Shown: positions 1 to 9,489 of the stretch, in pieces
Layout: every line of letters begins with the position of its first letter
Position numbering within the stretch: the stretch's first letter is position 1
Source of the DNA: G963665545 sp963665545
Lineage (GTDB): Bacteria; Pseudomonadota; Gammaproteobacteria; Xanthomonadales; SZUA-36
Assembly: GCA_963665545.2 (NCBI GenBank)
Contig: CAXXKZ010000004.1
Span: 1 to 64,000 of the forward strand
Length of the DNA: 64,000 nucleotides
Direction: 5' to 3'
The notes under the pieces: model-generated
The model's input: only the letters and a program-made list of their open reading frames with translations
What the model was told of the DNA's origin: nothing
Database searches by the model: none
Made by a program: the position numbers and the translations under genes

Positions 1-80
1 CTTTGAGCCCCCTTTTCGTATATTCTATGCGCGGCCGAAAAGTGGCGGCCAAACAAAATAGTGTTTTCAGGAGTGAAACA

Positions 81-1115
81 ATGAATCAGGAATCATCCGC
101 GCATGTCCCGTCAGGCAGTGGCAAAGGCGTGCTGCTGTTTCTTGGCCTGGCAGTTGCTTTTTGGGGTGTACTGGGCTGGATGGACATTAATCAACAGGGG
201 TATGGCGGCGTCACGCTGAACCGGGATTTTATCGTGACTGCCGTCGATCCGAACACGCCGGCGTCCATGTCGACCATTGATGTTGGGGACCAGGTGACAC
301 ATATCGAGCGGGTGCCGGTAGAAGACGTCGCGCAGTTGGCCAGATTGGACCGAACCGACATTGGTGAGCGCCGCGTGTACTGGGTCGACAAATTCGATCC
401 GACGGTTGACGAGTATGTGGAAATGGATTATCGACTGCGCCATGTCGCCCTCGACAATCATGCCAAGAGCAAAGCACGCGCACGCATCATTGTGGGATTC
501 TGCTTTCTGCTGATGCCTCTGGCTGGCTGGCTAATAACGCCCAATCGAGCGACCCGGATTCTGGTCATGGTGGGCGCCGGGCTGGGCCTGTCTTTCATGG
601 GTGGACCCTATATGGTCAGCTACGATTTGCGGGCCATGTTCGCAGCTGTGGAAGGCTTGTTCGTCTATATTGGCCTTGCGGCCATGATTCATTTTTTGCT
701 GGTGTTTCCACATCTGCGTCCGTTTCTAAGCCGGCCCTCGGCGAAGAAGCTGATCTACCTGCCGGCGTTGGCCTTATGGCTGCTGTTGTGCTGGCGGCTG
801 TTCGTCCCGCCGGCGTCCGACAGTTTTGTCAACATCGTGATCGACGTCGCCACCGGGCTGATTATCGGTGGCTACTTGCTGGTCGGGCTCATCCTGTTGC
901 TGCGCAATTTTGCCCGCACCAGTTCTGGTGAGCGCAAGGCGCTGGGTTTCAATACCATGCTGATCGGCTCACTGGTGGCCCTGCTGCCCGTACTGGTGGG
1001 CAATATTGTCGCAGCGGTGTCGCCGGCGGCATCGTTGCCGGGGCAGGAGTATTACTTCTTGAGTGTGGTGTTGATACCCATGACGTGGTCCCTGGCGGCG
1101 AAAAAGCTGGGCTAG
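81..1115 (+). CDS. PDZ-like plus multi-TM membrane protein of unknown function
   Basis: A 344-residue inner-membrane protein. One N-terminal membrane segment (about residues 14-33) is followed by an extracytoplasmic PDZ-like domain (about 45-120, with the turn PNTPASMSTIDVGDQV), then about six more hydrophobic segments to the C-terminus. The ATG at 81 is chosen because AGGAG at 69-73 precedes it by 7 bases and the membrane segment follows directly; the frame stays open upstream to the window edge but that stretch looks non-coding. The layout resembles the sensor half of PDZ/7TM signalling proteins, but no kinase or phosphatase domain follows. Family not recognised; function unknown. Confidence 0.75.
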   Translation: MNQESSAHVPSGSGKGVLLFLGLAVAFWGVLGWMDINQQGYGGVTLNRDFIVTAVDPNTPASMSTIDVGDQVTHIERVPVEDVAQLARLDRTDIGERRVYWVDKFDPTVDEYVEMDYRLRHVALDNHAKSKARARIIVGFCFLLMPLAGWLITPNRATRILVMVGAGLGLSFMGGPYMVSYDLRAMFAAVEGLFVYIGLAAMIHFLLVFPHLRPFLSRPSAKKLIYLPALALWLLLCWRLFVPPASDSFVNIVIDVATGLIIGGYLLVGLILLLRNFARTSSGERKALGFNTMLIGSLVALLPVLVGNIVAAVSPAASLPGQEYYFLSVVLIPMTWSLAAKKLG

Positions 1116-1119
1116 CAGT

Positions 1120-1516
1120 CTGTCGTGCTGTACCCATTGGTGAGGCGCCGGTTCGCAGCAAGGGGTCTCCTTGCAGGACGCGCTCGAGCCCATCCGTGGG
1201 ACGCTCCTCTTGAAACATCCCTGTTTCAAAGGGTCCTGCAAGAAGACCCCTTACTCCGAATCGGCTTGTGCCAGCGTTAGGAAAGCACCGTGAGCGGACT
1301 ACTGGCCACGCCTTCAAGGATGCCGAACGCCGCACAAGCGACTGGGTCGTCGAGACATGGATGGCTCGACGAGGCGACACGGAACAGGATGTTCCGTTGG
1401 AGCCGACCCACCAAGCGCGGAGAAGCGAGGGAAGCGCGCAGCGCCATCCGCCAGGCGTGGCCAGTAGTCCGCTCATGGGGCATTCCGGAGGTGGAGCAAT
1501 GCAGCAGGAGCCGACA
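1120..1516 (-). repeat. Composite palindromic repeat, copy 1 (A + B modules)
   Basis: Non-coding stretch between convergent genes. Module A (1160-1252) has 20-base arms (AAGGGGTCTCCTTGCAGGAC and its near-perfect complement at 1233-1252) around an inner hairpin CTTGAAACA/TGTTTCAAAG. Module B (1290-1473) is bounded by a perfect 21-base inverted repeat (1290-1310 with 1453-1473) and contains palindromes GTCGTCGAG/CTCGACGAG and GGAACAGGATGTTCC. The approximately 85-base core of B (1334-1420) recurs near 29145 and 59205; A recurs at 30481 and about 59454. Relative to those copies this one is inverted. Short ORFs inside it are not believed to be genes. Confidence 0.85.
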
Positions 1517-1518
1517 CT

Positions 1519-3273
1519 TCAATAGCCGACGGCTCGACCGCCCATGGCGATACTGAATTCGCGCGGTCCGCCGCCGATGAGTTCGCCGGTTTCGGGGTCG
1601 ATCATGATACCGATCCAGTAGCCCCGCATGCTGTCGTTCTCGACGATATTAAGGCCCATGGCGGCAAGTTCGGTGATCATTTCGGCGCTGAGTTCTCCCG
1701 CCCCGAAGGTCTGGCCTTCCTCGCCGCCGCCGAGTAACTGAAAGCCAAAGGCCGGCGCGTTGATGGCTTCCTGTGGTGACATGCCGAAGTCCAGCACGCT
1801 GATCAATGCTGCAGTGGTTCTCTGATGCAGGCCGGCGCCAATGGAGGCGAAGCCGAGATAGGGCTTGCCGTCTTTCATGACCAGGCCGGGGTTGGTCGGG
1901 TCGGTCAGACGTTCGCCCGGCACCGTCGCTACCACGGCCGGAATCTGGATGGCGGCCGAGTCGGGGATGGAGATGCCATCGATGTTCAGTCCGTTGGTGC
2001 CCCAACTCACTGTATTGATTGAATGCACCATCGCCGCCATGTTGCCATATGCGTCGACAACGACAACGCCGTCCGAGTGAGTTGGCGTTGTGTTCGGTGG
2101 CGAAACGCCGGGGAAATTGCCCGCTTCGATCAGAGCCCATAACCTGGCGCTGGTTTCCGGAATTAGCCGCGCCTCGTAAGATAAATCCATTTTCAAAGCT
2201 TCACCCATGGCGGGTCCGCCATAGGTCAGTGGTATGGCCACCTGTGTCAGCCTGGCCAGCCAGAACAATGATTCAGCGGATTGGCTGTAGTGCGGCTTGC
2301 CCGCCAGCCCGGCGAGATCCGCAAGGGCGAGTGACTCCACCGTGTTAACTCCGCCGGCCGCCGGCAGGCCATGCACATACACGGCATAGCCATGGTAATC
2401 GGCCTTGACGGGGTCCGACCAGATGACCTCATAACTGCGCATGTCCGCCATGCTGAGCTTGCCGCCGAGTGCTTGAGTTTTGGCCACCAGTTTCTCCGCC
2501 CAGGTGCCCCGGTAGATGTAGTCCGCGCCGAGCCAGGCGAAGTTTCGCAGCGTTTGGGCCAGGGCAGGTTGGCGAAAAGTTTCCCCGGCCACATATTCGC
2601 TGCCATCTGCCTTGAGGAAGATGGCAGCGGTATCCGGGTCGCGCGTCAACACATCCTTTCTGAAGGTGAATTGGCCTACGGATCCCTCGTTCCAGGTAAA
2701 ACCCTCTGCGGCACAGCGAAGGGCGGGTTCGACGACCTGCTGCAGCCCCAGCTTGCCGAAGCGTTCAACCAGAGCGTCCGCACCCTTGAGAAAGCCGGGC
2801 ACCAGCACGTTACGGCCATCGGGCTCCAGCATCATGCCCTTAAATCCCTTGCTCCAATCCGGCTGCGGTATGCTGGCCGGATCCGTTTCGCCTTCCACCG
2901 TGTCGAAGGAGGCATTCATGTTGTACACCTGGCCCGAGGCGGCTTCGTAATAGACCACATTCATAATTCCGGCGTAAGACACCCAAGAGCCGGCGGCGAG
3001 GCAAATTTGGTTCATGGCTGTGGCCACGATGGCATCGGCAGCTGTCCCACCCGCCTTGAGCATTTGCAGTCCCGCTTGCTGAGCGGATGCACCGGTGGTG
3101 CCGGTGACCATGCCTTTGCTGGCCACGACCGGGTCCGGGACAGCCGTGCCAAACAGCCCTGAAGATTGCTCGGTGGGTGCTTCTTCTGCCAACACAGACA
3201 AAGTGCAGCAGAGCAGCAAACTGGCCGAACCTGTGTATAAAAGTTTCCGGATGCGACGGACGTAACGGCTCAT
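1519..3273 (-). CDS. Gamma-glutamyltranspeptidase family Ntn-hydrolase, exported
   Basis: A 584-residue member of the gamma-glutamyltranspeptidase (GGT) family (PF01019), made as one precursor that normally self-cleaves into two subunits. The start at 3273 (MSRYVRRIRKLL) is preferred because AGGAGG lies just upstream and a signal peptide with cleavage near VLA-EE follows. Family landmarks include GGTAADAIVATAMNQ near residue 75 and the small-subunit start near residue 395, PTHSDGVVVVDAYGN, where the canonical TTH-S motif is replaced by THSDG, so the nucleophile is a Thr or Ser. The Gly-rich IGAG stretch is present. It is divergent from a second GGT-like gene at 3400, with which it probably shares a control region. 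The substrate is probably a gamma-glutamyl or N-acyl peptide; not resolved. Confidence 0.88.
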   Translation of the reverse strand: MSRYVRRIRKLLYTGSASLLLCCTLSVLAEEAPTEQSSGLFGTAVPDPVVASKGMVTGTTGASAQQAGLQMLKAGGTAADAIVATAMNQICLAAGSWVSYAGIMNVVYYEAASGQVYNMNASFDTVEGETDPASIPQPDWSKGFKGMMLEPDGRNVLVPGFLKGADALVERFGKLGLQQVVEPALRCAAEGFTWNEGSVGQFTFRKDVLTRDPDTAAIFLKADGSEYVAGETFRQPALAQTLRNFAWLGADYIYRGTWAEKLVAKTQALGGKLSMADMRSYEVIWSDPVKADYHGYAVYVHGLPAAGGVNTVESLALADLAGLAGKPHYSQSAESLFWLARLTQVAIPLTYGGPAMGEALKMDLSYEARLIPETSARLWALIEAGNFPGVSPPNTTPTHSDGVVVVDAYGNMAAMVHSINTVSWGTNGLNIDGISIPDSAAIQIPAVVATVPGERLTDPTNPGLVMKDGKPYLGFASIGAGLHQRTTAALISVLDFGMSPQEAINAPAFGFQLLGGGEEGQTFGAGELSAEMITELAAMGLNIVENDSMRGYWIGIMIDPETGELIGGGPREFSIAMGGRAVGY

Positions 3274-3399
3274 GGGCGGACCTCCTGTGAGAAGAAACCT
3301 CCTGTGAGAAGAATATGCCACTGATGACGCACAAGTTGAGGTCGGCCTCAACAACAACGTCAAACAGGATCAGAGCACACTTCTCAGCAGAGGCAGAAC
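3274..3399. promoter_or_regulatory. Divergent control region between two GGT genes
   Basis: A 126-base gap between divergently transcribed GGT-family genes. It contains a perfect inverted repeat GTTGAGG-TCGG-CCTCAAC (3335-3352), a candidate operator or small hairpin. A tandem duplication of CCTCCTGTGAGAAGAA (3281 and 3298) duplicates the Shine-Dalgarno complement of the leftward gene. No convincing -10/-35 pair can be assigned by eye. Confidence 0.4.
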
Positions 3400-5205
3400 A
3401 TGAGCATTGAAAGACGAGAATTCATCAAATCGGCCGGTATCGGCCTGGCCGCGGGAAGCATGGGTGGCTTGGCGGCCGCCGTGTCAGGCCACGATGGGGC
3501 CAGGGCCGGCGCCGCTCCCCGGCACGAATCGGGTTTCGGGCTCAATCGCCAGGGCCCCAAAGCAGTGATTCGTGGCAAGCGCGCCGTGGCCAGCAGCCAG
3601 AGCCCGATTGTCACCGACACGATGCTTAAGGTGTTGCAACGCGGCGGTAACGCGGTAGATGCCATTATTGCCGGAAATATCACCCAGGCGACGGTTCAGC
3701 TCGATATGACCAACCACACTGGAACCGTCAGCGCGTTGGTCTATGAGGCAAAATCCGGCAAAGTCCACTACCTCAACAGTATGGGCACCCTACATCCTGA
3801 TCTTGCGCCCTTTCGCATGTACCCACAGGGCCTGGGAGGTGTCGCTGTGGGTTCGCCGATGGCCTGCATTCCGGGTTTTATGCCGGGTATGGCCGCACTG
3901 CATGAGCGATTTGGCAGTCAGTCGTGGTCGTCTTTGGTTGAACCTGCAATACCATGGGCGGAGGATGGCTTTCCGGTCGATGAGTTCACCCGTGCAGTAT
4001 TGGAGTTTGAACTCTCGGGCAATACCTATTTCCCCGCAATGCGCGAGCTGTACACGCCTGGCGGCCTGACACCGTCGGTCGGCGAGAAGCTGCGCAACCC
4101 GGCGCTGGCTGAAACCCTGCGTGGGCTTGCACAAAATGGGCCGCAGCATTTCACCAGCGGCGGCTGGGGACAGGAATTCGTCAAGCTGGCCAATCAACTG
4201 GGCTGGCAGATCCACATCGATGACCTGTCAGCAAATCCGCCGCGCTGGAGCGAACCCACCACTTATGAGTACCACGGTTACACGATCGCACAACCCAGCC
4301 CTCCGGAGCGACAGGCAGTGTTTTGCGCCATTGTCCTGGGCATCCTGAAACACGTCGATGTGCGCGCATTGGGACATTACAGCGAATCGGCGGACAGCTT
4401 GTACTACATGGCCCACGCCCTGCGGCGGGCCAATTTCGAGTTGGGTCAGTTGAATGACCCGCAGTTCTTCGATGTGCCGCTCGACATCTGGATGTCGGAC
4501 GATTATCAGGCTCAGTTGGCGGAAATACTGGTGCGTTCCCGGCCCAAACAGGGCGTTGACCTGACCCGGCATGTGGAACTGACCACCAACCCGTCGCAAT
4601 TGCGCGCATTTGGCTGGGCGCCCAGCAGCCCAATGAAGGAAAAACAACCTTCTGGCAGTTGTGAGTTAACCTGTGTCGACAAAGAGGGTAACTGGGTGCA
4701 GATGATGAATACCCTGCAGTCCGGTGGCATCGCCGGCATGGTTGTGGGCGGGGTACCGATGATTGGCAGCCACGCCTCCTTTGGTATGAATGGTGCAATT
4801 ACAGGTTGGCTGGGCCTGCCCGGCAGCCGCATGCGCTCGGTCATGAGCAATACCATGATTCTCAAGGACGGGCGCCCGATGTACTCGCTCGGATCACCGG
4901 GCAACGTGCATTGCACCGTGCCGCAAATGATTTCCAATGTGCTGGATTTTGCGCCGGACCCTTATGCGGCAACTGAATTACCCAGAATGCTGCCGATGCG
5001 AGATGACCACACCATTGAAATCGAGGCCAGAATCGACGAAAAAGTGGTGCGGGATATTGCCAGGATCGGCGCCAAAGTGTCACCATTGCCACCTTACGAT
5101 TTTCATATGGGCTCATTCCAGCAGGCCTGGCGTGATCCAGACAACGGACTGATGAGCGCCAGCACGGACCCGCGTCGGGCCGGAGAGGCCGGTGGGATCG
5201 ACTAA
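3400..5205 (+). CDS. GGT-like Ntn-hydrolase with Tat signal
   Basis: A 601-residue protein with an N-terminal twin-arginine signal (SIERREFIKSAGIGLAAGS), so it is probably folded before export. It matches the GGT family along its length: LKVLQRGGNAVDAIIAGN near residue 75, a proline-rich subunit hinge, and the nucleophile region GSCELTCVDKEGN near residue 425. There the canonical TTH-S motif reads SCE-L-T, so the usual catalytic Thr is Ser and the following residues differ. The enzyme may be an acylase or have altered chemistry. It is 17 bases upstream of the S9 peptidase gene and likely heads an operon running to about 12408. GGT-like fold is well supported; activity is inferred. Confidence 0.83.
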   Translation: MSIERREFIKSAGIGLAAGSMGGLAAAVSGHDGARAGAAPRHESGFGLNRQGPKAVIRGKRAVASSQSPIVTDTMLKVLQRGGNAVDAIIAGNITQATVQLDMTNHTGTVSALVYEAKSGKVHYLNSMGTLHPDLAPFRMYPQGLGGVAVGSPMACIPGFMPGMAALHERFGSQSWSSLVEPAIPWAEDGFPVDEFTRAVLEFELSGNTYFPAMRELYTPGGLTPSVGEKLRNPALAETLRGLAQNGPQHFTSGGWGQEFVKLANQLGWQIHIDDLSANPPRWSEPTTYEYHGYTIAQPSPPERQAVFCAIVLGILKHVDVRALGHYSESADSLYYMAHALRRANFELGQLNDPQFFDVPLDIWMSDDYQAQLAEILVRSRPKQGVDLTRHVELTTNPSQLRAFGWAPSSPMKEKQPSGSCELTCVDKEGNWVQMMNTLQSGGIAGMVVGGVPMIGSHASFGMNGAITGWLGLPGSRMRSVMSNTMILKDGRPMYSLGSPGNVHCTVPQMISNVLDFAPDPYAATELPRMLPMRDDHTIEIEARIDEKVVRDIARIGAKVSPLPPYDFHMGSFQQAWRDPDNGLMSASTDPRRAGEAGGID

Positions 5206-5222
5206 CGTAGAGATTAAAGTGT

Positions 5223-7730
5223 ATGAAAAACAACGATAAATATTGTATTTCTAAAATATTTCTCATTATGCTTGCCATTCTCTTGACGGCTTGTCGCAGC
5301 GAGGTTCCCGGCGATTCTGATGCGGTTGTAAAAGCGGTCGCCGTGCCTGACGCGCCGGCGGCACTGGAAATTACTGCTGATGATTACGCCCGGGCAGAGC
5401 AGTGGATGCGCGCAAATATATTTAAAAAGGTCAAGAATCTCACGGTCGCACCACATTGGATTGGTGACTCTGGCACATTTTGGTACAAGCGAGATTCCGC
5501 CGACGGCTTTGAATTCACTCACGTGGTGGCGGCAAGCGGGGATAAATCTGCAGCATTCGACCATGCGGCGCTGGCACAGGCACTGACGGAGGCGGGTGAA
5601 GAGGATGTCAAAGCCAATGAGCTGCCTTTTGACTCGTTCGAGTTTTCGCCGGACCAGAACACGATCAGTTTCAAAATCGACGATAAGGAATACGACTGCG
5701 CGCTAGCAGGCATGGCTTGCAGCCGGGGGTCTGCGGAACCTGTATCCGGTGGCATCCTGGTTGCGCCAGATGGTGAATTCGGTGTGTATACCAAGCAAGG
5801 CAATCTGCACCTGATCGAAATCGCCAGCGGTCTGGAAAAACCGCTGACCTCCGACGGCGAACCACATTATGGCTACGGCATTTACTACGGTAACTGGAAG
5901 GCAGCAGTGGTGCCGCGGGCGCGCAATGGCGGCGACGAAAACCATCCGCCGATGGAGGCAAAGTGGGCACCGGACTCGCGCCACATTCTGGTCACCAGGC
6001 TCGACGAACGACACGTGGCGGAATACCACTGGCTGGAAACCGTACCCGGGGACGGCTCTTTTCGCCCGATCCTGCATACCGCACGGGTGCCTTTGACCGG
6101 TGAACGTGAGGCCGAAGTGGACTGGTTTGTCATTGACACCCAAACCGGCAGCAAGGTCAGGTTGGAACTTCCCTACGAAGAATTGTTTGACGTCCATCAG
6201 GACATGCTCGCCATTCGCAAGCATTGGTGGAGTGACGACTACTCCAGGCTATGGGCCTTGACCTGGGGTGACACGCTTAAATCCGCACATCTGTTCGAAA
6301 TCGACTTGGCCACGGGTCGTGCCCGCGAGGCCGTTGCTGAGACCATGCACCCACGCATGGATACCAACACCACTTCCTACAATCCGCCCAATGTCTGGGT
6401 GGTCAATAACTTTGAGCAGGCCATCTGGTTTTCGCAGCGCAGCGGCTGGGGGCATCTCTATCTCTACGACCTGGCCAGCGGTGAGGAGATCAATTCGATC
6501 ACCTCGGGCGATTGGCTGATGCGCGACATCATTCGCGTCGATGATGAAAACGATCAGATCTACTTCACTGCAACGCACCGCGAAGGTGGTGACCCCTATT
6601 ACCGGTATCTGTACCGGGTGAATTTCGATGGGTCTGCACTGACCCTGCTGACACCGGAAACCAGTGATCACATGATCGAGTCACCCTACAACGATGTGTT
6701 GTCTTTGTCGGGCACCGATGGCAGTGGTGTGCTGTCACCGGACAACCGCTGGATTGTCTACGACTATTCCAAAATCGATGAGCCCACGCAATCAGCCATC
6801 CGCAACGCTCAGACAGGTGAGTTGGTCGCGGTATTCGAACAGGCCGATGCCACCGAGTTATATGCAGATGGGTGGCGGATTCCCGAGGCGTTCGTGGCCA
6901 AGGCTGAAGACGGAATTACAGACCTCTATGGCGTCATTTACCGGCCGGCCAATTTCAGCCCCCTGCAGTCCTATCCGGTGATCGATTCGCAGTATGCCAG
7001 TCCGCTGACCGCGGTGGTGCCGCATAATTTTCCGGCGACGCTGTTCGGGGTTCCGGCCGCCGTGCGCACCGCCTCGCTGGGGGAATTGGGTTTTGTGGCG
7101 GTGTCTGTGGATGCGCGAGGCACGGCGTTCCGGGATCGCGCTTTCTCGCACCAGTCCTGGCAAAACCTGCATCAGATCGGGCTCTATGACCACATTGCCG
7201 TCATCAAGCAACTGGCCGAAACACGCCCGTGGATGGACATATCGAGGATTGGCATACATGGCGGTTCTTATGGCGGCTTTACTGCCTTTCGGGCGATGCT
7301 GGAGTACCCTGAGTTTTACAAAGTCGGCATCAGCAACGCGGGCATGGGTAATCTTCAGACCATGTACCCGGATTACCACTGGGAAGCTTTTCACGGCGAG
7401 GCCTACTACGATGATGAAAGCCTGCTCAAGCCCAGTCCCAGTTCCAAGCCGGTCAATTACATGAACAATGATGTGACCGAGCAGGCCGCCAAACTACAGG
7501 GCAAGCTGATGATCATGCTGGGCGAACTGGATGAGAATGTGTTGCCGGCAACCACCCTGGCCTTTGTCGCTGAGCTGGTCGAGCAGGATATCGACTTCGA
7601 CATGGTTTACCTGCCCAACCGGCCGCACCGCTTCGGCAGCGTATGGGCCGTGCGGAAAATGTGGAATTACCTGGTCGAAAACCTGCATGATCAGGACCCC
7701 CCCGAATACAAAATGACGAAAACAGATTGA
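5223..7730 (+). CDS. S9 family dipeptidyl-peptidase IV-like lipoprotein
   Basis: An 835-residue serine peptidase of the DPP-IV (S9B) type, which removes N-terminal dipeptides, usually X-Pro or X-Ala. A lipobox (LLTAC, Cys near residue 24) predicts a lipoprotein. Residues about 90-560 form the beta-propeller (DPPIV_N) and about 590-830 the hydrolase domain. The catalytic triad is visible: Ser in GIHGGSYGG (about 681), Asp in GELDENVLP (about 767) and His in NRPHRFGS (about 801). The stop codon overlaps the ATG of the next gene (TGATG), so the two are translationally coupled. Placement among other peptidases supports peptide scavenging. Confidence 0.93.
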   Translation: MKNNDKYCISKIFLIMLAILLTACRSEVPGDSDAVVKAVAVPDAPAALEITADDYARAEQWMRANIFKKVKNLTVAPHWIGDSGTFWYKRDSADGFEFTHVVAASGDKSAAFDHAALAQALTEAGEEDVKANELPFDSFEFSPDQNTISFKIDDKEYDCALAGMACSRGSAEPVSGGILVAPDGEFGVYTKQGNLHLIEIASGLEKPLTSDGEPHYGYGIYYGNWKAAVVPRARNGGDENHPPMEAKWAPDSRHILVTRLDERHVAEYHWLETVPGDGSFRPILHTARVPLTGEREAEVDWFVIDTQTGSKVRLELPYEELFDVHQDMLAIRKHWWSDDYSRLWALTWGDTLKSAHLFEIDLATGRAREAVAETMHPRMDTNTTSYNPPNVWVVNNFEQAIWFSQRSGWGHLYLYDLASGEEINSITSGDWLMRDIIRVDDENDQIYFTATHREGGDPYYRYLYRVNFDGSALTLLTPETSDHMIESPYNDVLSLSGTDGSGVLSPDNRWIVYDYSKIDEPTQSAIRNAQTGELVAVFEQADATELYADGWRIPEAFVAKAEDGITDLYGVIYRPANFSPLQSYPVIDSQYASPLTAVVPHNFPATLFGVPAAVRTASLGELGFVAVSVDARGTAFRDRAFSHQSWQNLHQIGLYDHIAVIKQLAETRPWMDISRIGIHGGSYGGFTAFRAMLEYPEFYKVGISNAGMGNLQTMYPDYHWEAFHGEAYYDDESLLKPSPSSKPVNYMNNDVTEQAAKLQGKLMIMLGELDENVLPATTLAFVAELVEQDIDFDMVYLPNRPHRFGSVWAVRKMWNYLVENLHDQDPPEYKMTKTD

Positions 7731-9478
7731 TGCGGGGTGTCTTGAAGAGCTTGAGCCTGGCGCTCGCAGTCGGGCTGTTTCTGGGTGCCTGCGGCGGTTC
7801 TGAGGAAGCAGAACAGGCGGCATTTTCCTGGACCGATGTGGATACGGACTTCGGCGGCGCCCTGATGCCGGAACAGGCAGCTTACGATGTTCGATTTTAT
7901 GACCTGGACCTGGCGATCGATCCGGAGCAAAAATCCATCGACGGGGTGCTGAGCCTCAAAGCCCTGGTACTCAGCCCGCTGGACGTGTTTGTGCTCGACC
8001 TGGACGATCGTCTGGTCGTGAAAAATGTTGAACTTCAGGGTGGGCCTGATCCGGTAGTTCTGGACTTTCGGCATGAGTCCGGCCGCCTCTGGATCGAGTT
8101 GGACTCGACTTATGTGCACCACGACGTCCTCGAGCTGGCGGTGGCATACGGCGGTCAGCCCCGTGAAGCACCGAATCCGCCCTGGGCGGGCGGCTTTACC
8201 TGGTCCAGGTCGGCATCGGGTGCACACTGGATCGGCGTGTCCTGTCAGATCGACGGTGCGGATTTGTGGTGGCCGGTGAAAGACCACCCGTCAGACGAGC
8301 CCGACGAAGGGGTGGATTTGCATTTCACCGTACCTGAAGATCTGGTGGTGGCCTCCAATGGCCGATTTGCCGGTAAAGTCGCCAATGGCGATGGGACTGT
8401 CACGCACCATTGGAACGTCACCACGCCAATCAATGCCTACAATGTCACGTTCAATGCCGGCCCCTTCGTAGCTCTCCAACACAACTATGCAAGCGTCAGC
8501 GGGCGCACGCTGCCGGCGACTTACTGGGTGTTGCCTGAAGATGTTGCGGCGGGTCGGCAGTTGTTTCCGGAACTGCGGGCGCATCTGCGCTTCCTGGAAG
8601 AATCATTTGGTCCCTATCCCTTCCAGGATGACAAGTACAGTGTCGTCGAGGCACCCTACCTGGCCATGGAACACCAGACCGTCATGACCTACGGTCAGGA
8701 TTTCGGCAACACCCGGATGGGCTTTCACTACATTGCCCTGCACGAATTGGCTCACGAGTGGTGGGGCAACCTGGTAAGCGCCGGGGACTGGCGCGACTTC
8801 TGGCTGCACGAGGGCTTTGATGCCTACACCGAGGCACTCTATGCCGGGCATCTGCATGGCGAGGCCGGCTACCACGAGTATATTGCCCGCTTCATCCGTG
8901 ATGGCATGTTGGACAACAGAATTGTCGCGCCTTTTGAGCCCACCTCGGTGCGCTCCGTTCTGGACCGCTACGCACCGCTTCGCAAAGGCGCCATGGTACT
9001 CCACAGCTTGCGTTACCTGGTGGGCGATGAAGCCTTTTTCGAGATTCTGCGGCGCCAGGCCTATCCGAAACCTGGCCAACCAAAACTGGCCGGCTGCAGC
9101 CAGTGCCGCAATGCAAACTCATACGAATTCATTGCCTTGGCGGAACAGGTCAGCCAGCAGGATCTGGGGTGGTTTTTCGAGCTCTATCTGCGCCGCCCCG
9201 AGTTGCCGGGCCTGGTTATCGAATCCGACGCCAACGCTGTGCAGGTGAGTTGGGACGTACCCGCCGGCATGACATTTCCAATGCCCGTTGAAGTGGACAT
9301 CAATGGTGAACGGTCAAGGCACGCGGTGCCGACGCAGGGATTGTCCCTGGCCATTAACCCGGGCGACTTGGTTAGTGTTGATCCGAATTTTCTCATTTTG
9401 CGCCAGGCCAAAGCCGACCCGGACCTGTTCGGCGTACTGGGTCAGAGCGAAGACACGCGCAATTCGTCGGTGCGCTGA
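7730..9478 (+). CDS. M1 family zinc aminopeptidase lipoprotein
   Basis: A 582-residue gluzincin of the M1 family, removing single N-terminal residues from peptides. The ATG at 7730 overlaps the preceding stop. The signal ends in a lipobox (FLGACGG), so it is membrane-anchored outside the cytoplasm like the S9 protein before it. The zinc motif is HELAHEWW (about residue 337) with the second glutamate in WLHEGFDAYTEAL; the exopeptidase motif, usually GAMEN, appears as LAMEH. A CSQC pair near residue 460 is unusual and could form a disulfide. It is 11 bases ahead of the symporter gene, so amino acids released outside could be taken up by that transporter. Confidence 0.93.
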   Translation: MRGVLKSLSLALAVGLFLGACGGSEEAEQAAFSWTDVDTDFGGALMPEQAAYDVRFYDLDLAIDPEQKSIDGVLSLKALVLSPLDVFVLDLDDRLVVKNVELQGGPDPVVLDFRHESGRLWIELDSTYVHHDVLELAVAYGGQPREAPNPPWAGGFTWSRSASGAHWIGVSCQIDGADLWWPVKDHPSDEPDEGVDLHFTVPEDLVVASNGRFAGKVANGDGTVTHHWNVTTPINAYNVTFNAGPFVALQHNYASVSGRTLPATYWVLPEDVAAGRQLFPELRAHLRFLEESFGPYPFQDDKYSVVEAPYLAMEHQTVMTYGQDFGNTRMGFHYIALHELAHEWWGNLVSAGDWRDFWLHEGFDAYTEALYAGHLHGEAGYHEYIARFIRDGMLDNRIVAPFEPTSVRSVLDRYAPLRKGAMVLHSLRYLVGDEAFFEILRRQAYPKPGQPKLAGCSQCRNANSYEFIALAEQVSQQDLGWFFELYLRRPELPGLVIESDANAVQVSWDVPAGMTFPMPVEVDINGERSRHAVPTQGLSLAINPGDLVSVDPNFLILRQAKADPDLFGVLGQSEDTRNSSVR

Positions 9479-9489
9479 TAAAATCAGGC

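Noticed and set aside
1268..1556. Several 80-175 codon frames in the repeat
   Set aside because: The same peptide-like strings arise in all repeat copies on both strands because of palindromes; no ribosome sites.
2371..3162. Long open frame of 263 codons on the plus strand
   Set aside because: It is antisense to the GGT gene, has no ribosome site and no recognisable domain; GC-rich shadow frame.
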